The translations under genes and the position numbers were made by a program. Of a stretch of DNA of 10,347 nucleotides, positions 1 through 6,395 are shown one piece after another (position 1 is the stretch's first letter; every line of letters begins with the position of its first letter). Where the stretch lies: the NCBI GenBank assembly GCA_003487805.1, contig DNNE01000002.1, forward strand, positions 17,428 through 27,774, read 5' to 3'. The DNA is from Blastocatellia bacterium. Its GTDB lineage: Bacteria; Acidobacteriota; Blastocatellia; Pyrinomonadales; Pyrinomonadaceae. A model generated the notes under the pieces. The model was given only the letters and a program-made list of their open reading frames with translations, searched no databases and had not been told where the DNA came from.

Positions 1-63
1 AGAGGCGGGCTACTGCCCGCCCGACCCTTACAGAAAAGGCGGGCCGTAGCCCGCCTCTAAACG
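1..63. repeat. REP-like inverted palindrome doublet, copy 1 (left arm cut by window start)
   Basis: Two copies of one short GC-rich palindrome face each other. The left copy (1-21) is the reverse complement of the right copy (38-63), and a 16-nt spacer separates them. Each copy is itself a hairpin of 7-bp arms, GGCGGGC and GCCCGCC, around a 4-nt loop, and carries a non-palindromic tail CTCTAAACG on the outer side. The left copy is truncated by the window edge. The same doublet recurs at 7993-8063, so this is a dispersed repeat family organised like the REP/BIME elements known from enterobacteria. The comparison is by architecture only; no mobilising transposase is visible here. Confidence 0.8.
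33..57 (-). terminator. Possible lexA rho-independent terminator formed by the palindromic repeat
   Basis: Read on the minus strand, in the direction of lexA, the inner repeat arm folds into an 8-bp stem (AGGCGGGC paired with GCCCGCCT) with a TACG tetraloop, followed by TTTTC. It begins about 23 nt after the lexA stop codon. The stem is strong but the T tract is short, so termination is plausible rather than certain. The repeat may have been co-opted for this role. Confidence 0.45.
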
Positions 64-79
64 CTGGTTTTGTAAAGAC

Positions 80-700
80 CTACGAACTGGGACGCATCAA
101 GCCGCGAAAGATCCCCTGAATCTCAACGCGCGAAGCGTGCACCTTAATAGGTTGTAGGGTGGCATTCGACGGTCGCAGTTCGACTTCGTCACCGAAGCGG
201 AAAAGGCGCTTCAAAGTGGCGCGCGCCTGATCGATCAAAGCGACGACGATCTCGCCGTTGCGAGCATCGTTGCGGCTTTCGATCAGCGCAATGTCGCCGT
301 CACAGATGTGTTCATCGATCATTGAATCACCTTTGACGCGCAACGCATAGATTCTGTCTGGTCGCACTCTGCCAAGCAGGAAGCGCGGCACACAAATCGT
401 CTCGATGTCCTGGATGGCATCGATGGGAGCACCGGCGGCAATCCTGCCGACCAGACGCACCTCGCACACAGCATCCGCGGGCGCCTCTTCCATGTTCACG
501 CCGATCGTGAACACAGGTCCGTGCTCGCGCTTGATCAGACCCCGCTTCTCCAACGCCGCGATGTGCTTCGCAATCGTCGCCTTTGAACTAATCCCGAAGT
601 TCCGAGCGATTTGTGCGTACGAAGGTTCGTGCCCGTGCTTAGCGAGAAAGCGCGTAATGTAATCAAGGACTTCTTTCTGACGTTGAGTGCGCGGTAGCAT
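80..700 (-). CDS. lexA: LexA repressor, self-cleaving (S24 family)
   Basis: This is the SOS-response transcriptional repressor. Activated RecA should stimulate its self-cleavage and so derepress DNA-repair genes. The 206-aa length is normal for LexA. Residues 1-65 form the winged-helix DNA-binding domain, including the typical stretch HEPSYAQIARNFGISSKATI. Residues 80-206 are the S24 peptidase/dimerisation domain. The Ala-Gly cleavage site is A89-G90 in GRIAAGAP, the catalytic serine is S126 in VKGDSMID, and the lysine is K164 in ATLKRL, so the repressor looks fully functional. The ATG at 700 has no clear Shine-Dalgarno sequence, but it lies just downstream of a good promoter and starts the protein in the usual LexA manner (LPRTQRQKEVL). 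It appears monocistronic, with a palindromic repeat just beyond its stop codon. lexA normally represses itself; see the leader repeats at 708-736. Confidence 0.96.
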   Translation of the reverse strand: MLPRTQRQKEVLDYITRFLAKHGHEPSYAQIARNFGISSKATIAKHIAALEKRGLIKREHGPVFTIGVNMEEAPADAVCEVRLVGRIAAGAPIDAIQDIETICVPRFLLGRVRPDRIYALRVKGDSMIDEHICDGDIALIESRNDARNGEIVVALIDQARATLKRLFRFGDEVELRPSNATLQPIKVHASRVEIQGIFRGLMRPSS

Positions 701-736
701 TTTTGGGGAACTCGTAAAGACTGAACTGAGACTCGA

Positions 737-765
737 ATTCTAAACACGCAACGGACAATCGTCAA
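737..765 (-). promoter_or_regulatory. lexA promoter (sigma70-like -35/-10)
   Basis: On the minus strand, TTGACG (plus positions 760-765) and TAGAAT (737-742) are separated by exactly 17 nt. Each hexamer matches the sigma70 consensus at 5 of 6 positions. Transcription would start near 730, giving a leader of about 30 nt before the lexA ATG at 700. Confidence 0.7.
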
Positions 766-885
766 GCATTCTTTGTGAAAAGCGATTGCCGCAAATGCGA
801 TCGCCGACCCATGATGCATCGATAATCGGATTCGCGGACCGGCGAGAAGCTGCACATAGGGAGGCTGTTGCCGATTCAGAATTAT

Positions 886-1022
886 GAAGCCTTATCTTGC
901 TGGGAACGCGAACGTCTCGTCCGCACCGAGCGCGAAGCGCGAAAATATTTCTATCGTACGAACTAATACTTCTCGCCGTCGGCGTTTCGGACGAAGACGT
1001 CAGCGCTCCCGGCATAAACTTC
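886..1022. repeat. MITE-like imperfect inverted-repeat element
   Basis: The segment at about 886-943 matches the reverse complement of about 969-1022 with gaps. The clearest block is GGGAACGCGAACGTCTCGTC at 902-921 against the complement of 990-1010 (GGGAGCGCTGACGTCTTCGTC). The arms are roughly 55 nt and flank an AT-richer centre (941-968). No transposase is present, so this looks like a decayed non-autonomous element or long palindromic repeat. The flanks GAAG...AAACTTC may mark its ends. The boundaries are approximate because the arms have diverged. Confidence 0.6.
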
Positions 1023-1212
1023 GCGGCTGCTCTCAACGGGGATCAGGACGCCCAACGTCAAAATCCAGTTGACTATGCTCGTGCGATCAGTTAAATCTTT
1101 CCTCCTTCGATCGTCAGTCGCATGTAACCGGGTTCCGAATTCGTGCGTCATACGGTTGTTAATAGTTGTCTTCGGAAGTTTGCTGCCCGTAGTTTCTAAC
1201 CACAATTAGATT

Positions 1213-1220
1213 GAAAGGAT
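1213..1220 (+). promoter_or_regulatory. Ribosome-binding site deciding the start at 1229
   Basis: GAAAGGAT lies 8 nt before ATG 1229, a normal Shine-Dalgarno spacing. It overlaps the alternative TTG codon at 1211, which therefore cannot use it. This is one of the few recognisable ribosome-binding sites in the window. Confidence 0.7.
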
Positions 1221-1228
1221 ATTCCCCA

Positions 1229-4200
1229 ATGAAAGAGACGTGTCGTTCTGCTCGCGAGCTGGGCGGCCTGATGGCCGCGGTCTGCGCGCTCGCCCTGGTT
1301 GTTGTAACGCTGGGAGCGATGGCGGTGCGCGCCGAAAAATCGGTTGGATCCCAAACGCCCACCGCAACTCAAACACCATCGCCGGCCCGTACCGGCACGG
1401 CGACTCCAACATCAAGTCCAACCCCGACACCGGTCAATTGGTCCGGTGATCCGATGCTGAAGCGATTTATCTTTCGCGGGATCGGACCAGCGAGCATGGG
1501 CGGTCGTATTGACGATATCACCTGCGTCGACAACAACTCGTACACCTGTTACATCGGCGCGGCCACCGGCGGCGTCTGGAAAACTACGAATAACGGCACA
1601 ACTTTCACGCCGATCTTCGACAACTATTCCACGGCGTCGATCGGAGACATCGCGATTGCTCCTTCGAATCCGGACATTGTCTGGGTGGGCACGGGCGAGG
1701 CGAATAATCGTCAAAGTGCGAGCTTCGGCGACGGCATCTACAAATCAACGGACGCCGGCAAGACTTTCGTCAAAATGGGTCTCGCGGACTCGCAGACCAT
1801 CGCTCGGATAGTTATTGATCCGAAAGATCCAAACATCGTCTACGTCGCGGTGTTGGGACATCTTTTTGGACCAAACAAAGAGCGCGGAGTCTATAAGACG
1901 ACCGACGGCGGCAAAACGTGGAATAACGCAAAGTTCATCGATGAGGACACGGGCTTTACCGATCTCGTGATGGATCCGGTCGACAATAAGACGCTCTACG
2001 CAGCTTCGTATCAACGCCGCCGGACTTCATGGGGCTTCAACGGCGGCGGTCCGGGTTCAGGTCTCTGGAAAACCGCTGACGCCGGAAAGAGCTGGACCAG
2101 AATTTCGGGCAGCGGATTTCCGGAAGGACTCCTGGGACGCATGGGCATCGATGTCTCGCGATCGAATCCGAATGTGATTTACGCGCAGATCGAAGTCGGC
2201 GCCACCACCGGCACCGGCGGCGAAGAACAAACCTTTGGCGGAGCGGGTGCGACGCCTACACCTACGCCGTCGCCGTCCGCTACCCCGGCAGGCTCTCCCA
2301 CTCCCGATCCGAAAAAGCATGGCGTCTGGAGATCAAATGACAAGGGCAAGACCTGGCAAGTGGTCGCGAGCTGCTTCAATCTCAATAACTGTAATGAGAA
2401 TAATCGGCCGATGTACTACAGCCAGATTCGTGTCGATCCGTCCAATGCGGAAAACGTTTTTGTCGGCGGCTTGAACTTCAGCCGATCGCTGGATGGCGGC
2501 AAAACTTTCAAGTCGTTGCAAAACCCGGTTCCGGGCACGGCGATCGGCGGCATCGCCCATAGCGATCACCACGCGATCTGGATCGATCCGAAGAACGGCA
2601 AGCACATCATGATCGGAAACGACGGCGGGCTCGACGTCACGTACGATCAGGGTGATACCTGGGAGTTCGTCAACACCGGAATCGTGGCTACGCAGTTCTA
2701 TGCAGTAGCCGCTGACATGCGCCGGCCTTATTACGTTTACGGCGGTTTGCAGGACAACGGTTCGTGGGGTGGTCCAAGCCAGACGCGCAGTAATGCAGGA
2801 ATCACCAATGCTGATTGGTTCCGCACCGGCGGTGGGGACGGCTTCTATTCTCAAGCCGATCCAAACGATCCGTTCATCATCTACTCTGAATCGCAGAACG
2901 GCGCGATGAGTCGCATCGACATGCGCACGGGCCGCAGTACCAGCATCCGTCCGCGCACTGCACCTCGCCGCGGCGCAGGTGGTGGCGGCGGAGGTGGTGG
3001 CGGTCGCGCTGGTGGCGGAGGCGGTGGCGGAGGCGGTGGTCGCCGCGCCGGTGGCCAGGGTGGCGCAGCTCCCGCTGCAAGTCCGACTGCTTCGCCTGAC
3101 GCAAGTCCACAGGATCCGCAAGCGGCACTGGCGGCGTTCGCGGCCCAGCAGGGATTCGGTGGTGGTTTCGGTGGCGCGGCGCTCACTTCGAATGTGGTCC
3201 CGGCGCCGGCGGCGACCGATCAGTATCGCTTCTATTGGAATACTCCGATCATAATGTCGCCGCACAACCCAAGCATTCTGTACGTTGGCGGTGATCGTTT
3301 CTTCAAATCGCTTAATCGCGGTGACACCTGGATGGCCTCGGCCGATCTTTCCAAGCACATCGATCGCAACACGCTCTCGATCATGGGAGTAAAAGGCACC
3401 GAGCCGATGGCTTCAAAGAATGACGGCTACACCAGCTATGGTTACGTAGTGACTATCGGCGAGTCTCCGGCGGTCGCGGGTATCATCTGGGCAGGAACCG
3501 ACGATGGTAATGTTCAAATCAGTCGCGATGGCGGCATGAATTGGACCAACGTCTCAAAGAACGTGCCCGTCCTCGGGCAAAAATCCGGCGAGCTGTATCA
3601 CATCACGCGAGTTGAGCCGTCGCACTTCGATGCGGGCACGTGCTATCTCTCGGTCGACGGTCATCGCTTCGATGATCTCAAACCGTACCTTTACGTCACT
3701 CGCGATTACGGCGCCACCTGGTCCAGCATTACCAACAACCTGCCCACCTGGGGCAACGTCAACGTGGTTCGTGAAGATCCCAAAAACAAAGACCTGCTCT
3801 ATGCGGGTACTGAGTTTGGACTTTACGTCTCGCTCGATGGCGGTCACGAATGGAAAGAATTCATGTCAGGACTGCCTCGCGTTCGGGTCGACGATATCCT
3901 CGTTCACCCGCGCGACAATGATCTGATCATCGGAACCCACGGACGAGGAATCTATATCCTCGACGATGTCAGCGCGCTGCAACAACTGACGTCGGGCAAA
4001 GTAATGGACAAGGATGCATTCCTGTTCGATGTTCGTCCGGGCGTGCTTTGGTTCAACGACGTTCGGCTGAACAGGTATACCGGCGGCTCAAAGTGGTTCC
4101 GCGCAAATAATCCGTTGCCGGGAACCGCGATCAGCTATTACTTGAAAGCCGTTCCCGACGGCGACGTTAAGATCACCATCAGCGACTACACCGGCAAAGT

Positions 4201-4471
4201 CGTGCGCAACATCACTGGCACGAAGGAGATTGGCATCAATCGGATGCAATGGAATCTGCGCGGTGATCCACCGCAACGACCGGCCAACCTCCAGGGCTTT
4301 GGTGGTGGAGGAGGCGGCGGTGGTGGCGGCGGAGGTGGTGGCGGTGGCTTCGGCGGCCTGTTCGGTGGTCCCGCTCTTGAAGCAGGAACCTACTACCTGA
4401 AGCTGTCAGTAAACGGGAAGGACTACACCACCAAGGTAGTGATTGAGAACGATCCGGGAATGCAACCGTAA
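1229..4471 (+). CDS. Secreted BNR/VPS10 (sortilin-like) beta-propeller protein
   Basis: This is a 1080-aa exported protein of the family often annotated as VPS10 domain or 'glycosyl hydrolase' BNR-repeat proteins. The role and substrate are unknown, and no catalytic residues can be assigned. Residues 1-35 are a Sec signal peptide (hydrophobic 13-32, likely cut after AVRA). A Thr/Pro/Ser linker follows (about 43-68). Asp-box motifs of the S-x-D-x-G-x-T-W type recur at about 173 (STDAGKTF), 224, 282, 369, 420, 471, 694, 765, 824 and 868, consistent with one or more beta-propellers. A second Thr/Pro linker (about 341-362) and a Gly-rich, then Ala/Pro/Ser-rich insert (about 580-630) interrupt them. 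The C-terminal region carries a run of 16 Gly (about 1025-1040) before a beta-rich module ending NDPGMQP. ATG 1229 is chosen over in-frame TTG 1211 because GAAAGGAT lies 8 nt upstream and the signal peptide begins there. There is no lipobox at C19. It is monocistronic with a strong terminator. Confidence 0.9.
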   Translation: MKETCRSARELGGLMAAVCALALVVVTLGAMAVRAEKSVGSQTPTATQTPSPARTGTATPTSSPTPTPVNWSGDPMLKRFIFRGIGPASMGGRIDDITCVDNNSYTCYIGAATGGVWKTTNNGTTFTPIFDNYSTASIGDIAIAPSNPDIVWVGTGEANNRQSASFGDGIYKSTDAGKTFVKMGLADSQTIARIVIDPKDPNIVYVAVLGHLFGPNKERGVYKTTDGGKTWNNAKFIDEDTGFTDLVMDPVDNKTLYAASYQRRRTSWGFNGGGPGSGLWKTADAGKSWTRISGSGFPEGLLGRMGIDVSRSNPNVIYAQIEVGATTGTGGEEQTFGGAGATPTPTPSPSATPAGSPTPDPKKHGVWRSNDKGKTWQVVASCFNLNNCNENNRPMYYSQIRVDPSNAENVFVGGLNFSRSLDGGKTFKSLQNPVPGTAIGGIAHSDHHAIWIDPKNGKHIMIGNDGGLDVTYDQGDTWEFVNTGIVATQFYAVAADMRRPYYVYGGLQDNGSWGGPSQTRSNAGITNADWFRTGGGDGFYSQADPNDPFIIYSESQNGAMSRIDMRTGRSTSIRPRTAPRRGAGGGGGGGGGRAGGGGGGGGGGRRAGGQGGAAPAASPTASPDASPQDPQAALAAFAAQQGFGGGFGGAALTSNVVPAPAATDQYRFYWNTPIIMSPHNPSILYVGGDRFFKSLNRGDTWMASADLSKHIDRNTLSIMGVKGTEPMASKNDGYTSYGYVVTIGESPAVAGIIWAGTDDGNVQISRDGGMNWTNVSKNVPVLGQKSGELYHITRVEPSHFDAGTCYLSVDGHRFDDLKPYLYVTRDYGATWSSITNNLPTWGNVNVVREDPKNKDLLYAGTEFGLYVSLDGGHEWKEFMSGLPRVRVDDILVHPRDNDLIIGTHGRGIYILDDVSALQQLTSGKVMDKDAFLFDVRPGVLWFNDVRLNRYTGGSKWFRANNPLPGTAISYYLKAVPDGDVKITISDYTGKVVRNITGTKEIGINRMQWNLRGDPPQRPANLQGFGGGGGGGGGGGGGGGGFGGLFGGPALEAGTYYLKLSVNGKDYTTKVVIENDPGMQP

Positions 4472-4498
4472 GCAATTCCGGCGATCATTAAAGCAAGA

Positions 4499-4527
4499 GG
4501 CCCGCGAGCAATCGCGGGCCTTTTTTT
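4499..4527 (+). terminator. Rho-independent terminator
   Basis: A perfect 9-bp stem (GGCCCGCGA paired with TCGCGGGCC) with a GCAA tetraloop is followed by seven T residues. It starts 27 nt after the stop codon of the BNR-protein gene. It lies between two convergent genes; read from the other strand it lacks a T tract, so it mainly serves the rightward transcript. Confidence 0.93.
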
Positions 4528-4529
4528 GG

Positions 4530-5693
4530 TCAATCAACCACTCGAACAATCGCACATTTCAAATAGTGAGTCTCGGGCACGCCGAGCAAGACGGGGTGGT
4601 CGCTGGACTGTCCGCGTTTCTCAACGATCTGAACCCGGCGGTGCGCATCAAGAGCGGCGCCGGCAATGATGTCGAGAAACATCTGCTCGCTCATGTGATA
4701 CGAGCAGGTGCACGTCACCAGCACTCCACCGGGATTCAGGAGTTTCAGCGCGCGCAGGTTGATCTCTTTGTAGCCTCGCGCACCTGATTTCACAGTTTCG
4801 CGACTCTTCGTAAACGCCGGCGGATCCAGAATGATCGTATCGAACCGTTCGGCGGCTGTCTCCATCTCTCGCAGCGCATCAAAAACGTTTGCCACTCGAA
4901 ACGTCACGTTTTGGGCGTTATTCAATTTTGCATTTCGTTCAGCCGCAGCCACCGCGTCGCTCGAAATATCGATTCCGATTACGTTGTCACACGACTCCGC
5001 GATGTGTAAGGCAAAGCCGCCAGTGAAGGTGAAACAATCAAGCGCCCGCCCATGCGCGACTTGTCGCGCGGCGAGATAGTTTTCACGCTGATCGAGGAAC
5101 GCACCCGTCTTTTGGCTGGCGCGTGGCGACACAATGAATCTCACGCCGTGCTGCACTACTTCGATCTCATGCGGATCGTCGCCATGGAGCGCACCGCTGC
5201 GCAATTCCAGCCCTTCCAATTGACGAACGCGCGCATCGTTCAGCTCGACAATAGACTGTGGATGAAACTCATCCACCAGCAATTCCAATAACTGATCCTG
5301 AATTCGATCCGTGCCTTGCGACAGGGTCTGCAACACGTAGTGCCCGTCATATACGTCGACGATCAGCGAAGACATTAGATCGCCTTCGGAATAGACCAAT
5401 CGATAGGCATTTGTCTGTTTCGCGATCGGCGCGCGCCGTTCCGCACAGGCCTGAAGCCGGTGACGCCACCATTCGCGATCGATTGCTTCATCGCGCGTGG
5501 TGAGAAATCGCAAAGCTATTTGGGACCGATCGCTATAGAAAGCCTGGCCCACGAAATTCCTGGCGTCATCAACGACTCTGACGATTGCTCCGGACTCAGC
5601 TTCATCCGTATCCCGAATGTCGCTGCGATAAACCCACAGGTGACCCAGACGAATGCGCTTTGCGCCGCGCGTTGAAATTTTTACTGTCGTCAT
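4530..5693 (-). CDS. rlmI: RlmI-type class I SAM-dependent 23S rRNA m5C methyltransferase
   Basis: This 387-aa protein has the RlmI layout. An N-terminal PUA RNA-binding domain (about 3-75; GHLWVYRSDI, then GQAFYSDRSQIALR) is followed by a linker region and a C-terminal Rossmann methyltransferase (about 190-387). Visible signatures are SQKTGAFLDQREN (193-205), motif I LDCFTFTGGF (218-227), the acidic SAM contact IGIDIS (239-244), motif IV DPPAF (290-294) and the TCTCSYH block (327-333). In that block C330 corresponds to the catalytic cysteine region of m5C methyltransferases. E. coli RlmI makes m5C1962 in 23S rRNA; the same target is inferred here. The length matches the family (about 390-400 aa). 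Family paralogues of unproven specificity share these motifs, so the symbol is less sure than the enzyme class. It is convergent with the BNR-protein gene and 132 nt downstream of a small gene on the same strand. No clear Shine-Dalgarno precedes the ATG. Confidence 0.9.
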   Translation of the reverse strand: MTTVKISTRGAKRIRLGHLWVYRSDIRDTDEAESGAIVRVVDDARNFVGQAFYSDRSQIALRFLTTRDEAIDREWWRHRLQACAERRAPIAKQTNAYRLVYSEGDLMSSLIVDVYDGHYVLQTLSQGTDRIQDQLLELLVDEFHPQSIVELNDARVRQLEGLELRSGALHGDDPHEIEVVQHGVRFIVSPRASQKTGAFLDQRENYLAARQVAHGRALDCFTFTGGFALHIAESCDNVIGIDISSDAVAAAERNAKLNNAQNVTFRVANVFDALREMETAAERFDTIILDPPAFTKSRETVKSGARGYKEINLRALKLLNPGGVLVTCTCSYHMSEQMFLDIIAGAALDAHRRVQIVEKRGQSSDHPVLLGVPETHYLKCAIVRVVD

Positions 5694-5825
5694 TCGACAT
5701 TGACGTTACCACAAACGCGCAGGACCAATAAGAGCCCTGCCCCTTGCGAGAGTGAAGCTGTGGAAAGCGGATCGACCTGACACGTTTGGACGATTATCAA
5801 ATTGCTTGGGGGGGGTGGAAACTAT

Positions 5826-6095
5826 TCAATGCCAGTCCTTCGGAGGGGCGGTCATTAGTTGTACGCGCTTCAATACTGCCGAGCGGACAACTTCTTTGAA
5901 GGATGATTTGCCACCATCTTTCCACGAAAACTCAAATGAATGGATTCTGCTGTCGTAAAACGGAACCACGTAGTTCCCTGGCCCATCGGCGGTGACTCCG
6001 TGGGCAGTCAACTTAAAGGGAATCAGGTGTTCACGATTAAGGTCGTCCAACGTCGTCTGTACTCTTAGCCGTATGTTTTCGCTGTCAGGTTTCAT
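5826..6095 (-). CDS. Small unrecognised protein (89 aa)
   Basis: I do not recognise this gene. The frame encodes a soluble 89-aa protein with no signal peptide or membrane segment. The sequence looks protein-like: an amphipathic start (LRVQTTLDDLNREHLIPFKL), then a probable beta-rich middle (NYVVPFYDSRIHSFEFSW) and a helix (SSFKEVVRSAVLKRV), suggesting a compact alpha/beta fold. The ATG at 6095 is chosen because a GGGAGG sequence lies upstream (complement of about 6110-6116), although the spacing of about 15 nt is long. An in-frame TTG at 6137 would add 14 residues but would place that Shine-Dalgarno inside the gene. It precedes rlmI on the same strand by 132 nt, so co-transcription is possible but unproven. 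Confidence 0.55.
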   Translation of the reverse strand: MKPDSENIRLRVQTTLDDLNREHLIPFKLTAHGVTADGPGNYVVPFYDSRIHSFEFSWKDGGKSSFKEVVRSAVLKRVQLMTAPPKDWH

Positions 6096-6395
6096 GTTTA
6101 GTACTATGGTCCTCCCGACCTTGCTCGCAGGTTGCAATCGAGTAGCGCTGGGCTACGGACGGACTTGCGGTTCCGTGTCAAAGGTCAGCCTGACCGGCAG
6201 CGACGAAAATTCACATTGAAACCCTTCCCGATGCTCGAGGTTCGGGAAATCATGCTCACATTCAACCAATACCTCGTTTCCGACAGCGCTCCGCAAATCT
6301 CAAATAAACCCTTGACCGTGCCTCGATTTCCGCGTAGAAAGATACGTTTGGCTATTCTCTGATTTTGAGCAACAGTCGCTCCCTAACTGACTTAA
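6096..6395. other. Divergent intergenic region upstream of the histidine kinase
   Basis: This 300-bp gap separates the small minus-strand gene from the kinase gene. It holds a candidate kinase promoter (6312-6340) and a 13-nt palindrome GGTCAGCCTGACC at 6183-6195 that could be an operator. A TTGACA hexamer lies on the minus strand near 6176-6181, but no -10 box follows at a suitable distance. Open frames here give no recognisable protein. Confidence 0.5.
6312..6340 (+). promoter_or_regulatory. Candidate sigma70-type promoter for the histidine kinase gene
   Basis: TTGACC (6312-6317) and TAGAAA (6335-6340) are separated by 17 nt. The -35 box matches consensus at 5 of 6 positions and the -10 at 4 of 6. 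The start codon lies 55 nt beyond the -10 box. This is a pattern match only. Confidence 0.4.

Larger units (their letters stand above)
701..1228. other. Divergent intergenic region between lexA and the BNR-protein gene
   Basis: This 528-bp stretch holds no convincing gene. It contains the lexA promoter, a degraded inverted-repeat element (886-1022), and the ribosome-binding site of the downstream gene (GAAAGGAT at 1213-1220). Short open frames around 884-1205 lie within or beside the repeat and show no recognisable protein features. I could not identify a clear promoter for the rightward gene; the best -35/-10 pairs upstream of 1211 are weak. Confidence 0.6.

Noticed and set aside
1..63. The palindromic doublets as a CRISPR array
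   Set aside because: There are only two arms in opposite orientation with a 16-19 nt spacer and no regular series of direct repeats and spacers; no cas genes are present.
884..1205. Short open frames on both strands in the lexA/BNR-gene intergenic region
   Set aside because: They lie in or beside the inverted-repeat element and read as repeat-derived peptides without protein-like features.
1211..1228. TTG at 1211 as the start of the BNR protein
   Set aside because: The Shine-Dalgarno GAAAGGAT lies downstream of this TTG and serves ATG 1229, where a normal signal peptide begins.
2333..3358. A 341-codon open frame on the minus strand inside the BNR-protein gene
   Set aside because: It is antisense to a clear gene. 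Its composition (Ala/Thr/Arg-rich low complexity opposite the poly-Gly tract) is a product of the complementary strand, with no recognisable domain.
5808..5815. Run of eight G residues as a phase-variation tract
   Set aside because: It lies in the gap downstream of the small gene's stop codon, not within a coding region or an evident promoter, so a length change would alter no visible product.
6132..6362. A 76-codon plus-strand open frame upstream of the kinase
   Set aside because: It overlaps the start region of the opposite-strand small gene and the candidate kinase promoter, has no ribosome-binding site and has an irregular composition.
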